This document shows positions 10,701-18,880 of a stretch of 64,000 nt of DNA, piece by piece. A model generated the notes under the pieces. That model did no database searches, was not told where the DNA came from, and was given only the letters and a program-made list of their open reading frames with translations. The stretch spans positions 490,713 through 554,712 of the forward strand of contig NZ_SWKK01000004.1 in assembly GCF_005144745.1 (NCBI RefSeq), given 5' to 3'. The stretch is from Flavobacterium sp. ASW18X. Its GTDB lineage: Bacteria > Bacteroidota > Bacteroidia > Flavobacteriales > Flavobacteriaceae. Position numbers and translations under genes: made by a program. Position 1 is the first letter of the stretch. Every line of letters starts with the position of its first letter.

Positions 10701-10880
10701 AATCGCAAAAAACACCATGATTAGCTCAAACCATCGCGCATTATAAATGTAAATACGTGCAGTTTCTGTGCTATACATACTTTCTACAAAAGTGCCAATG
10801 GCCATGGCAGCAGCAAAAACAATAAATAAAACAGCCATTAATCGTGTAGAGAAGAGTGTCTTCTTAAGCGTATCTAACAT
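7704..10880 (-). CDS. ccsA: fused cytochrome c biogenesis protein CcsB-CcsA (ResB-ResC)
   Basis: A 1058-residue fusion that handles haem export and ligation to apocytochrome c at the outer face of the inner membrane (system II). The N-terminal half is ResB/CcsB-like: a cluster of membrane helices, a large periplasmic domain and a helix near residue 450. The C-terminal half is CcsA-like with many helices and the tryptophan-rich haem motif WGWDPKETW near residue 957. The frame extends 21 codons further upstream, but a TAnnTTTG box lies inside that extension, so the ATG at 10880 is the likely start. An internal hydrophobic stretch near residue 470 joins the halves. The window also encodes a dihaem c-type peroxidase that would need this machinery. 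Confidence 0.88.
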   Translation of the reverse strand: MLDTLKKTLFSTRLMAVLFIVFAAAMAIGTFVESMYSTETARIYIYNARWFELIMVFFAINFIGNIKRYQLLTWKKWPILVLHLSWVLIIVGAFVTRYISFEGMMPIREGQSENIFYSDKTFLTAYVEGEIKGERKRKTLEDELLATEQGYRGSLPWKGDFNGTPFTIAYSGYIRGVKKGIVPDENGNTYLQIVEAGDGQRHEHYLEDGKIASIHNVLFALNRETPGAINIFTTDSTYTIKSPFEGNFMRMADQFQGHVTKDSLQPLQLRSLYTMANMQFVIPEPVVKGTYGIVELPENEITKESQDALIVRIRVGDEEVEQKIMGGKGGMPVGDKFTVGNLDFRLRYGSKEHKLPFNVKLNDFIAEKYPGTVSSYKSFMSKVTIEDERPFDYDIYMNHILDHKGYRFFQSSFMPDEKGTVLSVNHDQWGTWITYAGYFLLYLGLMGIMFFGKTRFRDLSKRLEKLNEKRKNLATLALLFVITFANAQQENHDNHNQLPTKAQVDSVIKATTVSKEHADKFGALIIQDEGGRMKPLNTFTSELLRKLSGKAKYENLDSDQVFISMMLNPSAWYNVEFINLGEWQNDSIRRIIGVPKTQKRVKATDFFDAAGMYKLKPYLEEATSTTNPNKFQKDFTKAHERFSLLNAALSGQVLKIFPLLNDENNKWISTVEYRSGQHQVQDSLYANFMQNGVPYYLNSLQAAIKTGDYSTADRLLEAFYQNQKNHGAEVLPSKEKVQTEIIYNKLDIFNRLYKYYALIGILYFVVLIFRIFKEREFLKAASYLFKGTIIIFFLWHTAGLVLRWYISGHAPWSDAYESILYVSWATLGMGLLLGSRKSELTLASSAFVTSMLLWIAHQSWVDPAVANLVPVLDSYWLMIHVAVIVGSYGPLTVGMILGVVSLLLILLTTEKNQKRMKHNLNELTVINELALTVGLVMLTIGNFLGGQWANESWGRYWGWDPKETWALISIMIYAFVLHMRLVPGFRGFWKFNFASVIAFASIMMTYFGVNFYLVGLHSYASGDQVITPTFVYYTVFGVFVLGALSLVKHRKYYASKAA

Positions 10881-10902
10881 AAAAGTGGTATTCTTTGGCT
10901 TG

Positions 10903-10910
10903 CAAAAATA
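10903..10910 (-). promoter_or_regulatory. -7 promoter box for ccsBA
   Basis: Read on the minus strand this is TATTTTTG, an exact match to TAnnTTTG, 22 bases before the ATG at 10880. It argues against any start upstream of 10880. No convincing TTG box is present at the usual distance. Confidence 0.55.
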
Positions 10911-11001
10911 CGGCCTTTTTGCCACTTGCCCATTTGGTGGCATTGCAATATCAATCCAAAAAAAGTGTTAATCTTTTTCTTAGCTCCCCTATTCTATTTT
11001 G

Positions 11002-11009
11002 TACTTTTG
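11002..11009 (+). promoter_or_regulatory. -7 promoter box for the DUF2520 operon
   Basis: TACTTTTG matches TAnnTTTG exactly and ends only three bases before the ATG at 11013. The transcript would therefore be leaderless or nearly so, and the longer in-frame start at 10926 is unlikely. Confidence 0.6.
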
Positions 11010-11012
11010 AAC

Positions 11013-11771
11013 ATGCTTACCGTTGTACTTATAGGAACAGGAAATGTGGCCGGCCATTTATACCATCAGTTATTACTCAGTAATACCGTAAAATTGGTAC
11101 AGGTTTTTGGCAGGAGTTCAGAAGCATTAACACCTTTTTCTGAAGTTGCAACAACTACTAATTACAAAGAATTATATGCTGCAGATGTGTGTATTATTGC
11201 AGTGAAAGACAGTGCTATTGCGGAGGTTTCCAAAGAATTAAAACATCTTAAAGGCATTATAGTACATACCTCTGGCACACAGCCTATGAGTGTTTTAAAC
11301 AATGCAAAAGTTGGCGTGTTTTATCCCTTGCAAACCTTTACCAAAAACAAGCAAGTAGATTTTAGAAGCATTCCATTTTTGTTAGAAGCAAATGAGGAAA
11401 CAACATTGGAAACCCTTAAACTATTAGCCCAAGAATTTACGGAGAACATACACTTGGTAAATAGTGAACAACGCAAGCAATTGCATGTGGCAGCAGTGTT
11501 GGTCAATAATTTTAGCAATCATTTGTTTTATTGGGCAGAGGATTTATGCAAAGAACAAAATTTACCCTTTGCCATTTTACTTCCTCTAATAAAAGAGACT
11601 GTTGCAAAATTAGAAACACTTTCTCCCAAAGCAGCACAAACAGGCCCTGCAGTGCGGAAGGATACTGAGACTATGCAAAAACACATTGCATTGTTAACGG
11701 AACCCTTACAAAAAAAGATTTATCAATTAATGAGCGAAAGTATTATTGCTACTTATGAAAAAAAGCTATAA
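11013..11771 (+). CDS. Rossmann-fold and DUF2520 domain protein
   Basis: A 252-residue protein with an N-terminal NAD(P)-binding Rossmann fold (GTGNVAGHL near residues 8-16) and a C-terminal helical DUF2520 domain, resembling the pyrroline-5-carboxylate reductase / ketopantoate reductase superfamily. The conserved HTSGTQP and FYPLQTF segments are typical of the family. Its substrate is not established. The start at 11013 was chosen because the homologous fold begins there and a promoter box lies immediately upstream. Its 3' end overlaps the next gene by 17 bases, marking the first gene of an operon of five. Confidence 0.82.
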   Translation: MLTVVLIGTGNVAGHLYHQLLLSNTVKLVQVFGRSSEALTPFSEVATTTNYKELYAADVCIIAVKDSAIAEVSKELKHLKGIIVHTSGTQPMSVLNNAKVGVFYPLQTFTKNKQVDFRSIPFLLEANEETTLETLKLLAQEFTENIHLVNSEQRKQLHVAAVLVNNFSNHLFYWAEDLCKEQNLPFAILLPLIKETVAKLETLSPKAAQTGPAVRKDTETMQKHIALLTEPLQKKIYQLMSESIIATYEKKL

Positions 11772-12282
11772 AGAATATTTAAAAGACATCACAACTTTTG
11801 TTTTTGATGTAGATGGTGTACTTACCGATGGTTCTGTTATGATTACTACCACCGGAGAAATGTTGCGTAAAATGAACGTTAAAGATGGTTTGGCCTTAAA
11901 AACAGCCTTAAAAAAAGGCTATAATGTTTGTATTATTACCGGTGGCACTAATGAAGGCGTTAAAAGTAGACTACGAGGTTTAGGTATTACCGACATATAC
12001 TTGGGAGCGCATTACAAGAGTGAACCCTTGGAAGAGTATATGGATATCTACAATCTTAAACCAGAAAACATATTGTATATGGGAGATGACCTCCCAGATA
12101 TACCCCCAATGCAACAAGTGCAACTGGCTACATGTCCGCAAAATGCCGTGGCAGAAGTGAAGGCCATTTGCGACTATGTGTCTCACAAAAATGGTGGAGA
12201 CGGCTGTGTTAGGGACATTATAGAACAAGTCCTTAAAGTTAAAGGCGATTGGGATTTAAATTTTAATGCAGGGAATGATTAA
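11755..12282 (+). CDS. KdsC-like HAD phosphatase
   Basis: A 175-residue HAD phosphatase of the KdsC type, which releases phosphate from 3-deoxy-D-manno-octulosonate 8-phosphate in lipopolysaccharide core synthesis. The nucleophile and acid/base Asp are D18 and D20 (FDVDGVLTDG), and the C-terminal pair D111/D115 lies in MGDDLPD. Small capless size and the ITGG segment fit KdsC. I start at ATG 11755 rather than the TTG nine bases earlier. Related small HAD enzymes act on other sugar acids, so exact substrate is a family-based inference. Confidence 0.83.
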   Translation: MKKSYKEYLKDITTFVFDVDGVLTDGSVMITTTGEMLRKMNVKDGLALKTALKKGYNVCIITGGTNEGVKSRLRGLGITDIYLGAHYKSEPLEEYMDIYNLKPENILYMGDDLPDIPPMQQVQLATCPQNAVAEVKAICDYVSHKNGGDGCVRDIIEQVLKVKGDWDLNFNAGND

Positions 12283-12874
12283 GAATCCACTAAGTAAAAA
12301 ACTAGAGGGATACCAAATTATACTCGCTTCGGGTTCTCCAAGACGCAAAGCTTTCCTAGAAGAATTAGGGATTCCATACACTGTTCACGTAAAACCAGTA
12401 GATGAAGTGTACCCACCCGAGCTTAAAGGCGCAGAAATTTCGGATTATCTAGCAGTGCTTAAAGCCTCTGCATTTAAAAATCAAATAGAAACCAATCAAA
12501 TTGTATTAACATCAGATACTGTGGTATGGTGTTATGACGAATCTTTAGCTAAAGCTGCCGATGAAGAAGAGGCCACACAAATGCTTAATAAATTATCTGG
12601 TCAATGGCACGAGGTGATTACTTCAGTATGTTTTACCACCCTTTCTGAACAGAAAGTGGTGCACTCCAAAACCAAGGTAAAGTTAAAAACACTTACTGCA
12701 GCAGAAATAGGGTATTACATAAACACCTTTAAACCCTACGATAAAGCGGGTGCTTACGGTATTCAAGAATGGATAGGTAGTATTGGTATTGAAGAGATTA
12801 GAGGCAGCTACAATACCGTAGTAGGCCTACCCACACATCTAGTTTACAAAACGTTAATGGACATGGCAGACTAA
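12266..12874 (+). CDS. maf: Maf-like nucleotide pyrophosphatase
   Basis: A 202-residue Maf-family protein. Family members hydrolyse non-canonical or dT/U nucleoside triphosphates to monophosphates. Visible motifs are ASGSPRRK at the N-terminus, SDTVV in the middle, and the YGIQEW segment near the C-terminus. It overlaps the KdsC-like gene by 17 bases. A second in-frame ATG at 12275 is an alternative start that would remove three residues. Confidence 0.88.
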   Translation: MQGMIKNPLSKKLEGYQIILASGSPRRKAFLEELGIPYTVHVKPVDEVYPPELKGAEISDYLAVLKASAFKNQIETNQIVLTSDTVVWCYDESLAKAADEEEATQMLNKLSGQWHEVITSVCFTTLSEQKVVHSKTKVKLKTLTAAEIGYYINTFKPYDKAGAYGIQEWIGSIGIEEIRGSYNTVVGLPTHLVYKTLMDMAD

Positions 12875-12885
12875 AGCCATACGCT

Positions 12886-12893
12886 TACTTTTG
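12886..12893 (+). promoter_or_regulatory. -7 promoter box upstream of the lipoprotein gene
   Basis: TACTTTTG, an exact TAnnTTTG match, lies 15 bases before the ATG at 12909. It would give the lipoprotein and channel genes their own promoter inside the operon and rules against the TTG at 12903 as start. Confidence 0.5.
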
Positions 12894-12908
12894 TAAAAAT
12901 TTTTGGCT

Positions 12909-13859
12909 ATGAAAACTGTTTTTATCGCATTTAGTACGCTGTTATCTGTATTACTTATTGGGTGTAAACAATCACTTAAGGAACAAGAAGATAAAGAACC
13001 ATTGGCACTCGCTTCTGCAGAGAAGGTGGATACAACGCTAGAAAAAACAAAACAGCCTTTATCTCAAGAATTTAAAAATTATTGGTATGCTGGCAATGCA
13101 GAAATAACCAGTTATGTATTAGAACAAGCCCGTTACGGAGAATTAAGAAAAGGTAGTGCTGTACTTATCTATGTTACGGAACCTTTTTTACCAAATAAGC
13201 AAGTAAAAGCAGATGGGAACAATGCAGATAATATCCCAGTGTTAAAACTAAATACCACAAAAAACTATCTTACTGGTATATACCCTTACAGTATCATGGC
13301 AAGTACTTTTTACCCTGTGTATAACAACCAGCACGCTTTAAAAACGAGTTTCTCTGCGCAAGAATGGTGCGGTCAAGTTTATGCACAGCTCAATAATCGA
13401 GATAAATTTGAAGTGGTGAGCCACAGTTATTTTGAGAGCGAAGCAGACCAAGAAATGGAGTTACCCAAAACACATTTAGAAAATGAAATTTGGAACATCA
13501 TTCGCATAAATCCTGAAACACTGCCAGTAGGAACTATAGAAATATTACCTTCATTAGAATATTTTAGATTGAAACATAAGGAAGTGAAAGCTTTGATGGC
13601 TGATGCTAGTTTAAGCAAAGAGGAAGGTGTAAGTACTTATACTTTGTCTTATCAAAATAAGGAGCGTGAATTAAAAATACAATTCAACACAGCTTTTCCA
13701 CATGAAATAGTAGGCTGGGAAGAAACCTTTGTAAGTGGTTACGGTACTAACGCCAACAAAATTACTAGTAAAGCCAAAAAGTTAAAGCAATTAAAAACAC
13801 CCTATTGGCGCCAGAATAGCAATAAGGATGTTATTCTAAGAGATAGTTTAGGTTTATGA
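12909..13859 (+). CDS. conserved flavobacterial lipoprotein
   Basis: A 316-residue predicted lipoprotein: Met-Lys start, hydrophobic core, and a LIGC lipobox near residue 20. The mature part is a soluble beta-rich domain with WYAGNAEI and EWCGQVYAQ segments. Homologues of this kind are often named after the neighbouring maf gene, but nothing in the sequence supports a Maf activity. Function not recognised. Its stop overlaps the next start (ATGA), so the two are translationally coupled and may act together in the envelope. Confidence 0.72.
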   Translation: MKTVFIAFSTLLSVLLIGCKQSLKEQEDKEPLALASAEKVDTTLEKTKQPLSQEFKNYWYAGNAEITSYVLEQARYGELRKGSAVLIYVTEPFLPNKQVKADGNNADNIPVLKLNTTKNYLTGIYPYSIMASTFYPVYNNQHALKTSFSAQEWCGQVYAQLNNRDKFEVVSHSYFESEADQEMELPKTHLENEIWNIIRINPETLPVGTIEILPSLEYFRLKHKEVKALMADASLSKEEGVSTYTLSYQNKERELKIQFNTAFPHEIVGWEETFVSGYGTNANKITSKAKKLKQLKTPYWRQNSNKDVILRDSLGL

Positions 13860-14410
13860 TTACTCTAGAACACCTTTTTACACAATATAATAATGAACTT
13901 TGGGGTACTTTTATCGCCCTAATAATTTTTATATTTCTACGATTTTTATCTATAAAAACAGTACGTAGAATTGGGAAGATTAGTGATATCAACCAAATGC
14001 GTACACGCTTGGTAATACGCTATGTGAGCTTCGGCCTGTTTATTGTCCTAGCAGTGGCGCTAATTCTAATTTGGGGCGTAAATTTTAAAGAAGTAGGTAT
14101 TGTTATTTCTTCTGCTTTTGCTGTATTGGGTGTTGCTCTATTTGCTAACTGGTCTATTCTAAGCAACGTAACGGCTGGTATAATCTTGTTTTTTTATTTT
14201 CCCTATAAAATTGGGGATAGAATACGTATACAAGACAAAGATTTTCCAGAGGAGGCTGTCATTTTAGATATACAAGCCTTCAACCTTATTCTTATAAAAG
14301 AAGATACGGGAGAGCTATTAACTTACCCCAATAACCTAATTCTACAAAAAGGTGTACTCTTAATACAAAAGCAAGTAGCCACAGATCAAGATTTAGAGCA
14401 GCATTTATAG
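13856..14410 (+). CDS. small MscS-like mechanosensitive channel protein
   Basis: A 184-residue protein, short for the MscS family. Three membrane helices are visible at about residues 15-33, 50-74 and 78-112. The last carries the small-residue pore-helix pattern SSAFAVLGVALFANW, followed by a short beta domain (KIGDRIRIQ). The large C-terminal vestibule domain of MscS is missing. It probably forms a minimal pressure-sensitive channel. The ATGA overlap with the lipoprotein gene suggests coupled synthesis. Confidence 0.78.
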   Translation: MITLEHLFTQYNNELWGTFIALIIFIFLRFLSIKTVRRIGKISDINQMRTRLVIRYVSFGLFIVLAVALILIWGVNFKEVGIVISSAFAVLGVALFANWSILSNVTAGIILFFYFPYKIGDRIRIQDKDFPEEAVILDIQAFNLILIKEDTGELLTYPNNLILQKGVLLIQKQVATDQDLEQHL

Positions 14411-14456
14411 GTGTTAAAGTAACCTAAAATAGACTAGCCTTAATTTTAACAGTTTT

Positions 14457-14464
14457 TATATTTG
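14457..14464 (+). promoter_or_regulatory. -7 promoter box for the PIG-L deacetylase operon
   Basis: TATATTTG is an exact TAnnTTTG match. The in-frame TTG at 14462 lies inside it, so the ATG at 14489 is the likely start, with a leader of about 20 bases. Confidence 0.55.
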
Positions 14465-14488
14465 ATAAATTCCAAACCTAAAACCATA

Positions 14489-17023
14489 ATGCAGCAGTTT
14501 AAAGCGTTTTTATGCCTCTGTTTTATTGTAGTTTCTTCACTACAAGCGCAGCAACCTAGCAAACTAACCTCTTCTGAAATTTATACCGAATTACAACGGT
14601 TAAATTTTTTAGGCAACGTACTCTATGTAGCCGCACATCCAGATGATGAAAATACTCGTATGATTGCCTATTTGGCAAATGAAGTTAAGGCCAACACTAC
14701 TTACCTTTCCCTAACCCGAGGGGATGGCGGACAAAATCTAATAGGACCAGAACTTAAAGAATTATTAGGGGTTCTACGTACCCAAGAGTTGCTAGCCGCT
14801 AGAGCTATTGACGGTGGGCATCAACGTTTTTCTAGAGCGGTTGATTTTGGTTTCAGCAAACATCCAGATGAAACTCTGACCATCTGGGATAAAAAAGAAG
14901 TGCTATCTGATGTTGTTTTGGCGATAAGACAATTACGCCCAGATGTTATCATAAATCGTTTTGACCACAGAACACCGGGTTCTACACACGGTCATCACAC
15001 CGCTTCTGCAATGTTGAGCTTTGAAGCTTTTGACTTAGCAGGAGATGCCCAAAACTATCCTAACCAACTACAGACCGTCTCTACATGGCAACCCAAAAGA
15101 TTGTTTTTTAACACTTCGTGGTGGTTTTATGGCAGCAGAGAAAATTTTGAAGCAGCAGACAAGACTAACCTCATTTCCATGGATATTGGCGTGTTTTATC
15201 CAGAGTTAGGAATGAGCAACAATGAGATTGCTTCTTTAGCGCGTAGCCAACACTTGTGCCAAGGATTTGGACAAATGGGAACTCGTGGTAGTGAAACGGA
15301 TTATGTTGAATTTTTAAAGGGAGATAAACCCAATTCGCAAACCGATATTTTTGAAGGTATTAACACTACATGGTCCAGATTAGCAGATGGCGAAGCCATT
15401 GGTGTTCTTTTAAACAAAGTAGAAAAAGATTTCAATTTTAAAGACCCCAGCATCCATTTACCAGATTTATTGGCAGCCTATCATTTACTTAAAAATAGTA
15501 AAGACGAATTTTGGAAAGCTAAAAAATTACCTCTATTAGAAAATATTATACTGGCAGCGGCAGGATTGTACATAGAAGCTGATACAGCCATGGGCGCAGC
15601 AAGTCCAGGTGAGGACATCACTGTAGAAATTGAAGCAGTGAACCGTTCTAATACAAACATAAGATTGAATTCAGTTAGCTTAAACAACAATGCAGCAAAT
15701 AAAAAGGTTAACAAAGTTTTAGAAGACAATCAAAAGGAAACCTTTGATATAAAATTTTCCATACCCAACAATACCGATTACACTTCACCGTATTGGCTTT
15801 TAGAAAAAGGAGAACTTGGAATGTACAAGGTATCCAGTCCAACTCTTATTGGATTGCCAGAAACTCCTGCGGCATACCAAGCAACATTTAATTTTTCCAT
15901 TGAGGGAAAAGAATTTACGGTTACTAGAGATGTCGTGCATCATTTTAACAAACCAGAAAAAGGAGAATTATACAGTCCATTTGTTATCTTGCCTCCTGTA
16001 ACCACTAGCGTTGTAGAAGACGTTATATTATTTGCAACAACCGATGCAAAAAACGTTGCTGTTAATGTGCGTGCCGGTAAAGATAATGTAAGTGGAAACC
16101 TGTCGTTGAAAGTACCACAAGGATGGATGGTCAATGGAGAACAATCATTTAGTTTATCTAAAAAAGGAGAAGTACAAACACTAAATTTTCTAGTAACACC
16201 ACCTATCAATACTTCAGAAGGCAGTATACAACCTATCGCAAGTATTAATGGGCAAAAGTATAATCTATCGTTAGTAGAGATTGAATATGACCATATTCCA
16301 AAACAGTCTGTATTACTCCCGTCGGAGGCTAAAGTGGCTCGTTTAAACATTAAAAAAGCAGGTGAGAATATCGGCTATATTGTAGGTGCAGGTGATAAAG
16401 TTCCAGAGAGTCTAAGCCAAATTGGTTATAACGTAACGTTTTTGACCGTAGAAAGCTTACAACCAGAGCATTTACAGCATTTAGATGGTGTTGTATTAGG
16501 GATACGAGCTTACAATGTTTTAGATGCCTTAGAATACAAACAAAGTATTTTATTAGATTATGTAAAAAATGGTGGCACTATGATTGTGCAATACAACACG
16601 GCTAATCGTTGGAAATCTCAATTTGAAAATATAGCTCCCTACCCCCTTACCATTTCTAGAGACCGCGTTACAGATGAATATGCTAAAGTTGAATTGTTAG
16701 CTAAGAATCACCCCATCTTAAACAAGCCAAACAAAATAGAGGCTACAGATTTTGACGGTTGGATACAAGAAAGAGGATTGTATTTTCCCAATCAGTGGAG
16801 TCAAGAATTTACGCCTATCCTATCTATGGCAGACCAAGGAGAAGAAGCGACTAAAGGGAGTCTCTTAGTAGCACCCTACGGTAAAGGTCACTACATATAT
16901 ACTGGTTTAAGCTTTTTTAGAGAACTGCCAGCAGGTGTTCCCGGAGCTTATAAATTGTTTGCAAATATGCTATCTTTAGGCAAATCTGATAATGCTAACG
17001 ATAATGGAAGAAAAGGAAAATAA
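14489..17023 (+). CDS. secreted PIG-L deacetylase with C-terminal ThuA-like domain
   Basis: An 844-residue exported protein. A signal peptide ends near residue 20 (SLQAQ). The PIG-L/LmbE domain follows, with zinc motif AHPDDEN (H50, D52, D53) and a STHGHHTA motif as the third ligand region. The middle has beta-sandwich character (about residues 370-590). The C-terminal 200 residues resemble a ThuA / glutamine-amidotransferase-like fold (VLGIRAYN, GKGHYIYTGL). The family N-deacetylates sugars; the substrate here is unknown. The last 20 bases overlap a tiny membrane peptide gene, then a sodium symporter follows, suggesting deacetylation outside the cytoplasm and uptake of a product. Confidence 0.82.
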   Translation: MQQFKAFLCLCFIVVSSLQAQQPSKLTSSEIYTELQRLNFLGNVLYVAAHPDDENTRMIAYLANEVKANTTYLSLTRGDGGQNLIGPELKELLGVLRTQELLAARAIDGGHQRFSRAVDFGFSKHPDETLTIWDKKEVLSDVVLAIRQLRPDVIINRFDHRTPGSTHGHHTASAMLSFEAFDLAGDAQNYPNQLQTVSTWQPKRLFFNTSWWFYGSRENFEAADKTNLISMDIGVFYPELGMSNNEIASLARSQHLCQGFGQMGTRGSETDYVEFLKGDKPNSQTDIFEGINTTWSRLADGEAIGVLLNKVEKDFNFKDPSIHLPDLLAAYHLLKNSKDEFWKAKKLPLLENIILAAAGLYIEADTAMGAASPGEDITVEIEAVNRSNTNIRLNSVSLNNNAANKKVNKVLEDNQKETFDIKFSIPNNTDYTSPYWLLEKGELGMYKVSSPTLIGLPETPAAYQATFNFSIEGKEFTVTRDVVHHFNKPEKGELYSPFVILPPVTTSVVEDVILFATTDAKNVAVNVRAGKDNVSGNLSLKVPQGWMVNGEQSFSLSKKGEVQTLNFLVTPPINTSEGSIQPIASINGQKYNLSLVEIEYDHIPKQSVLLPSEAKVARLNIKKAGENIGYIVGAGDKVPESLSQIGYNVTFLTVESLQPEHLQHLDGVVLGIRAYNVLDALEYKQSILLDYVKNGGTMIVQYNTANRWKSQFENIAPYPLTISRDRVTDEYAKVELLAKNHPILNKPNKIEATDFDGWIQERGLYFPNQWSQEFTPILSMADQGEEATKGSLLVAPYGKGHYIYTGLSFFRELPAGVPGAYKLFANMLSLGKSDNANDNGRKGK

Positions 17024-17123
17024 AGGCACAACATACGTGTGGAAAAAAGAATACAGTATAGTGTTGGCTTTTAATATTTTCTACATTCTACTTTTCATTT
17101 ACATTATGAACGCCAATAATTAG
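17004..17123 (+). CDS. 39-residue single-pass membrane peptide
   Basis: A short ATG-started frame of 39 codons fits the gap between the deacetylase and the symporter almost exactly. It overlaps the deacetylase end by 20 bases and its TAG is followed two bases later by the symporter ATG. The peptide has a charged N-terminus (MEEKENK), then VWKKEYS, then one membrane helix of about 17 residues (residues 20-36) and a short polar tail. The tight fit, and charge distribution typical of an N-in small protein, support a real gene. It may be an accessory subunit of the symporter; that role is inference. Confidence 0.6.
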   Translation: MEEKENKGTTYVWKKEYSIVLAFNIFYILLFIYIMNANN

Positions 17124-17125
17124 AT

Positions 17126-18832
17126 ATGGGTACAATAGACTGGGTAGTACTAGCGAGTACATTGTTCTTTATTGTAGCTTACGGTGTTTACAAAACAAAA
17201 GGCAGTGCCAACGTTGAAGATTATGTCCGCGGAGGCAGTGATACTAAATGGTGGACTATAGGTTTGTCTGTGATGGCTACACAAGCCAGTGCTATTACTT
17301 TTTTATCTACACCAGGGCAAGCTTTCCATGATGGTATGGGCTTTGTCCAATTTTATTTTGGATTACCACTCGCCATGATTGTAATATGTATGGTATTTAT
17401 TCCATTATACCATAAACTTAAAGTATACACCGCTTATGAAATGTTAGAAAGTCGTTTTGATTTAAAAACGAGAACACTTACTGCCATTTTATTTCTTATT
17501 CAACGTGGACTGGCAGCAGGTATAACCATCTTTGCACCCTCCATCATCCTATCTGCTGTATTAGGTTGGGACTTGAGTAGCTTAAATATTATTATTGGTA
17601 TTCTGGTAATTATCTATACCGTCACAGGGGGTACTAAAGCTGTAAATATTACCCAAAAACAACAAATGTTTGTTATTATGGTGGGTATGTTCTTTGCCTT
17701 TTTCTTTATTCTAGGGAGTCTGCCTACCGATGTATCTTTTGGTGAAGCCTTAAAAATAGCTGGAGCCAACGAAAAACTAGAAATTTTAAATTTTGATTTT
17801 GACACACAGAACCGCTATACTTTCTGGAGTGGTATAACAGGTGGTTTTTTTTTAATGTTAGCTTATTTTGGCACAGACCAAAGTCAAGTGCAGCGCTATC
17901 TATCTGGTAAAAGCGTCCGGGAAAGTCAATTGGGATTAATCTTTAATGCCATTCTAAAAATCCCCATGCAATTTTTTATCCTTTTGGTAGGCGTCATGGT
18001 ATTTGTATTTTACCAATACAATCCATCGCCCTTAAATTTTAATCCTGCCGCTCAGGATGCTATAAAAGCTTCAAATATGGCAGAAGATTATCGCCAATTA
18101 GAAAAAGGACATCTCAGTGCAGAAAAAGAAAAACGCATGGCACAAAACGACTTTGTCACGGCCTTAAAATTAAAGGACTACAATGCCATAGAACAAGCAA
18201 AGCTAAACTTAAAAGAAGCTAACACTTTAGACAAAAGAAACAGAGAGGCCGCTAAAGTTCTTATTGCGGAAGGTGCTCCCCAGGTAGAAACCAATGATAA
18301 AGACTATGTGTTTATCCATTTTATACTAACCAATTTACCTAGGGGGTTAATTGGGCTATTATTAGCTGTTATATTATCTGCCGCTATGAGTTCTACAGCG
18401 TCAGAGCTTAATGCTTTGGGGACCATTACAGCGCTGGATTTATACAAAAGAAATATTGGCAGAAACCTTTCTCAGACTCAAGAGATAAGAATGACCAAAA
18501 TCTTCACTTTTATTTGGGGAATGCTTGCTATTGCAGTGGCCAACATTGCAAATTTGTTCGATAATTTAATTCAACTTGTAAATATTATCGGTTCTATCTT
18601 TTACGGTAATGTACTAGGTATATTTCTGTTAGCTTTCTTTGTAAAATTTGTAAAAGGCAATGCTGTTTTTATAGCCGCTATAGTGACACAGATAATTGTT
18701 ATCATTGGATGGTACCAAGATTGGATGTCTTATTTATGGCTAAATGCTTTTGGATGCGCTTTAGTTATGCTTTTCGCCTTATTTTTAGAAATCCTAGATA
18801 GAACTTTAAAAAGTAATACTGTAGAAACATAA
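17126..18832 (+). CDS. sodium:solute symporter (SSS family)
   Basis: A 568-residue inner membrane protein with about 13 predicted helices and SSS-family signatures such as GGSDTKWWTIGLS near the N-terminus, and AAMSSTASELNALG in the second half, which includes sodium-site Ser/Thr residues. An unusually long charged loop of about 90 residues (Glu/Lys-rich, about residues 305-395) interrupts the second half. Sodium-driven uptake of a sugar, sugar acid or similar solute is likely. Linkage to the secreted deacetylase suggests its product as substrate. A strong terminator follows directly. Confidence 0.85.
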   Translation: MGTIDWVVLASTLFFIVAYGVYKTKGSANVEDYVRGGSDTKWWTIGLSVMATQASAITFLSTPGQAFHDGMGFVQFYFGLPLAMIVICMVFIPLYHKLKVYTAYEMLESRFDLKTRTLTAILFLIQRGLAAGITIFAPSIILSAVLGWDLSSLNIIIGILVIIYTVTGGTKAVNITQKQQMFVIMVGMFFAFFFILGSLPTDVSFGEALKIAGANEKLEILNFDFDTQNRYTFWSGITGGFFLMLAYFGTDQSQVQRYLSGKSVRESQLGLIFNAILKIPMQFFILLVGVMVFVFYQYNPSPLNFNPAAQDAIKASNMAEDYRQLEKGHLSAEKEKRMAQNDFVTALKLKDYNAIEQAKLNLKEANTLDKRNREAAKVLIAEGAPQVETNDKDYVFIHFILTNLPRGLIGLLLAVILSAAMSSTASELNALGTITALDLYKRNIGRNLSQTQEIRMTKIFTFIWGMLAIAVANIANLFDNLIQLVNIIGSIFYGNVLGIFLLAFFVKFVKGNAVFIAAIVTQIIVIIGWYQDWMSYLWLNAFGCALVMLFALFLEILDRTLKSNTVET

Positions 18833-18868
18833 AAAAAAGCCCGGAAATACCGGGCTTTTTATTTTTAA
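18833..18868 (+). terminator. bidirectional rho-independent terminator
   Basis: The perfect stem GCCCGG / CCGGGC with a 5-base loop is flanked by an A-run on one side and a T-run on the other. It can end both the symporter transcript (+) and the DUF2911 transcript (-). Confidence 0.9.
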
Positions 18869-18880
18869 AGTATAGTTTGC

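Noticed and set aside
15940..16350. 136-codon minus-strand frame inside the PIG-L deacetylase gene
   Set aside because: The plus-strand protein is continuous across it and has domain structure; the antisense frame has none.
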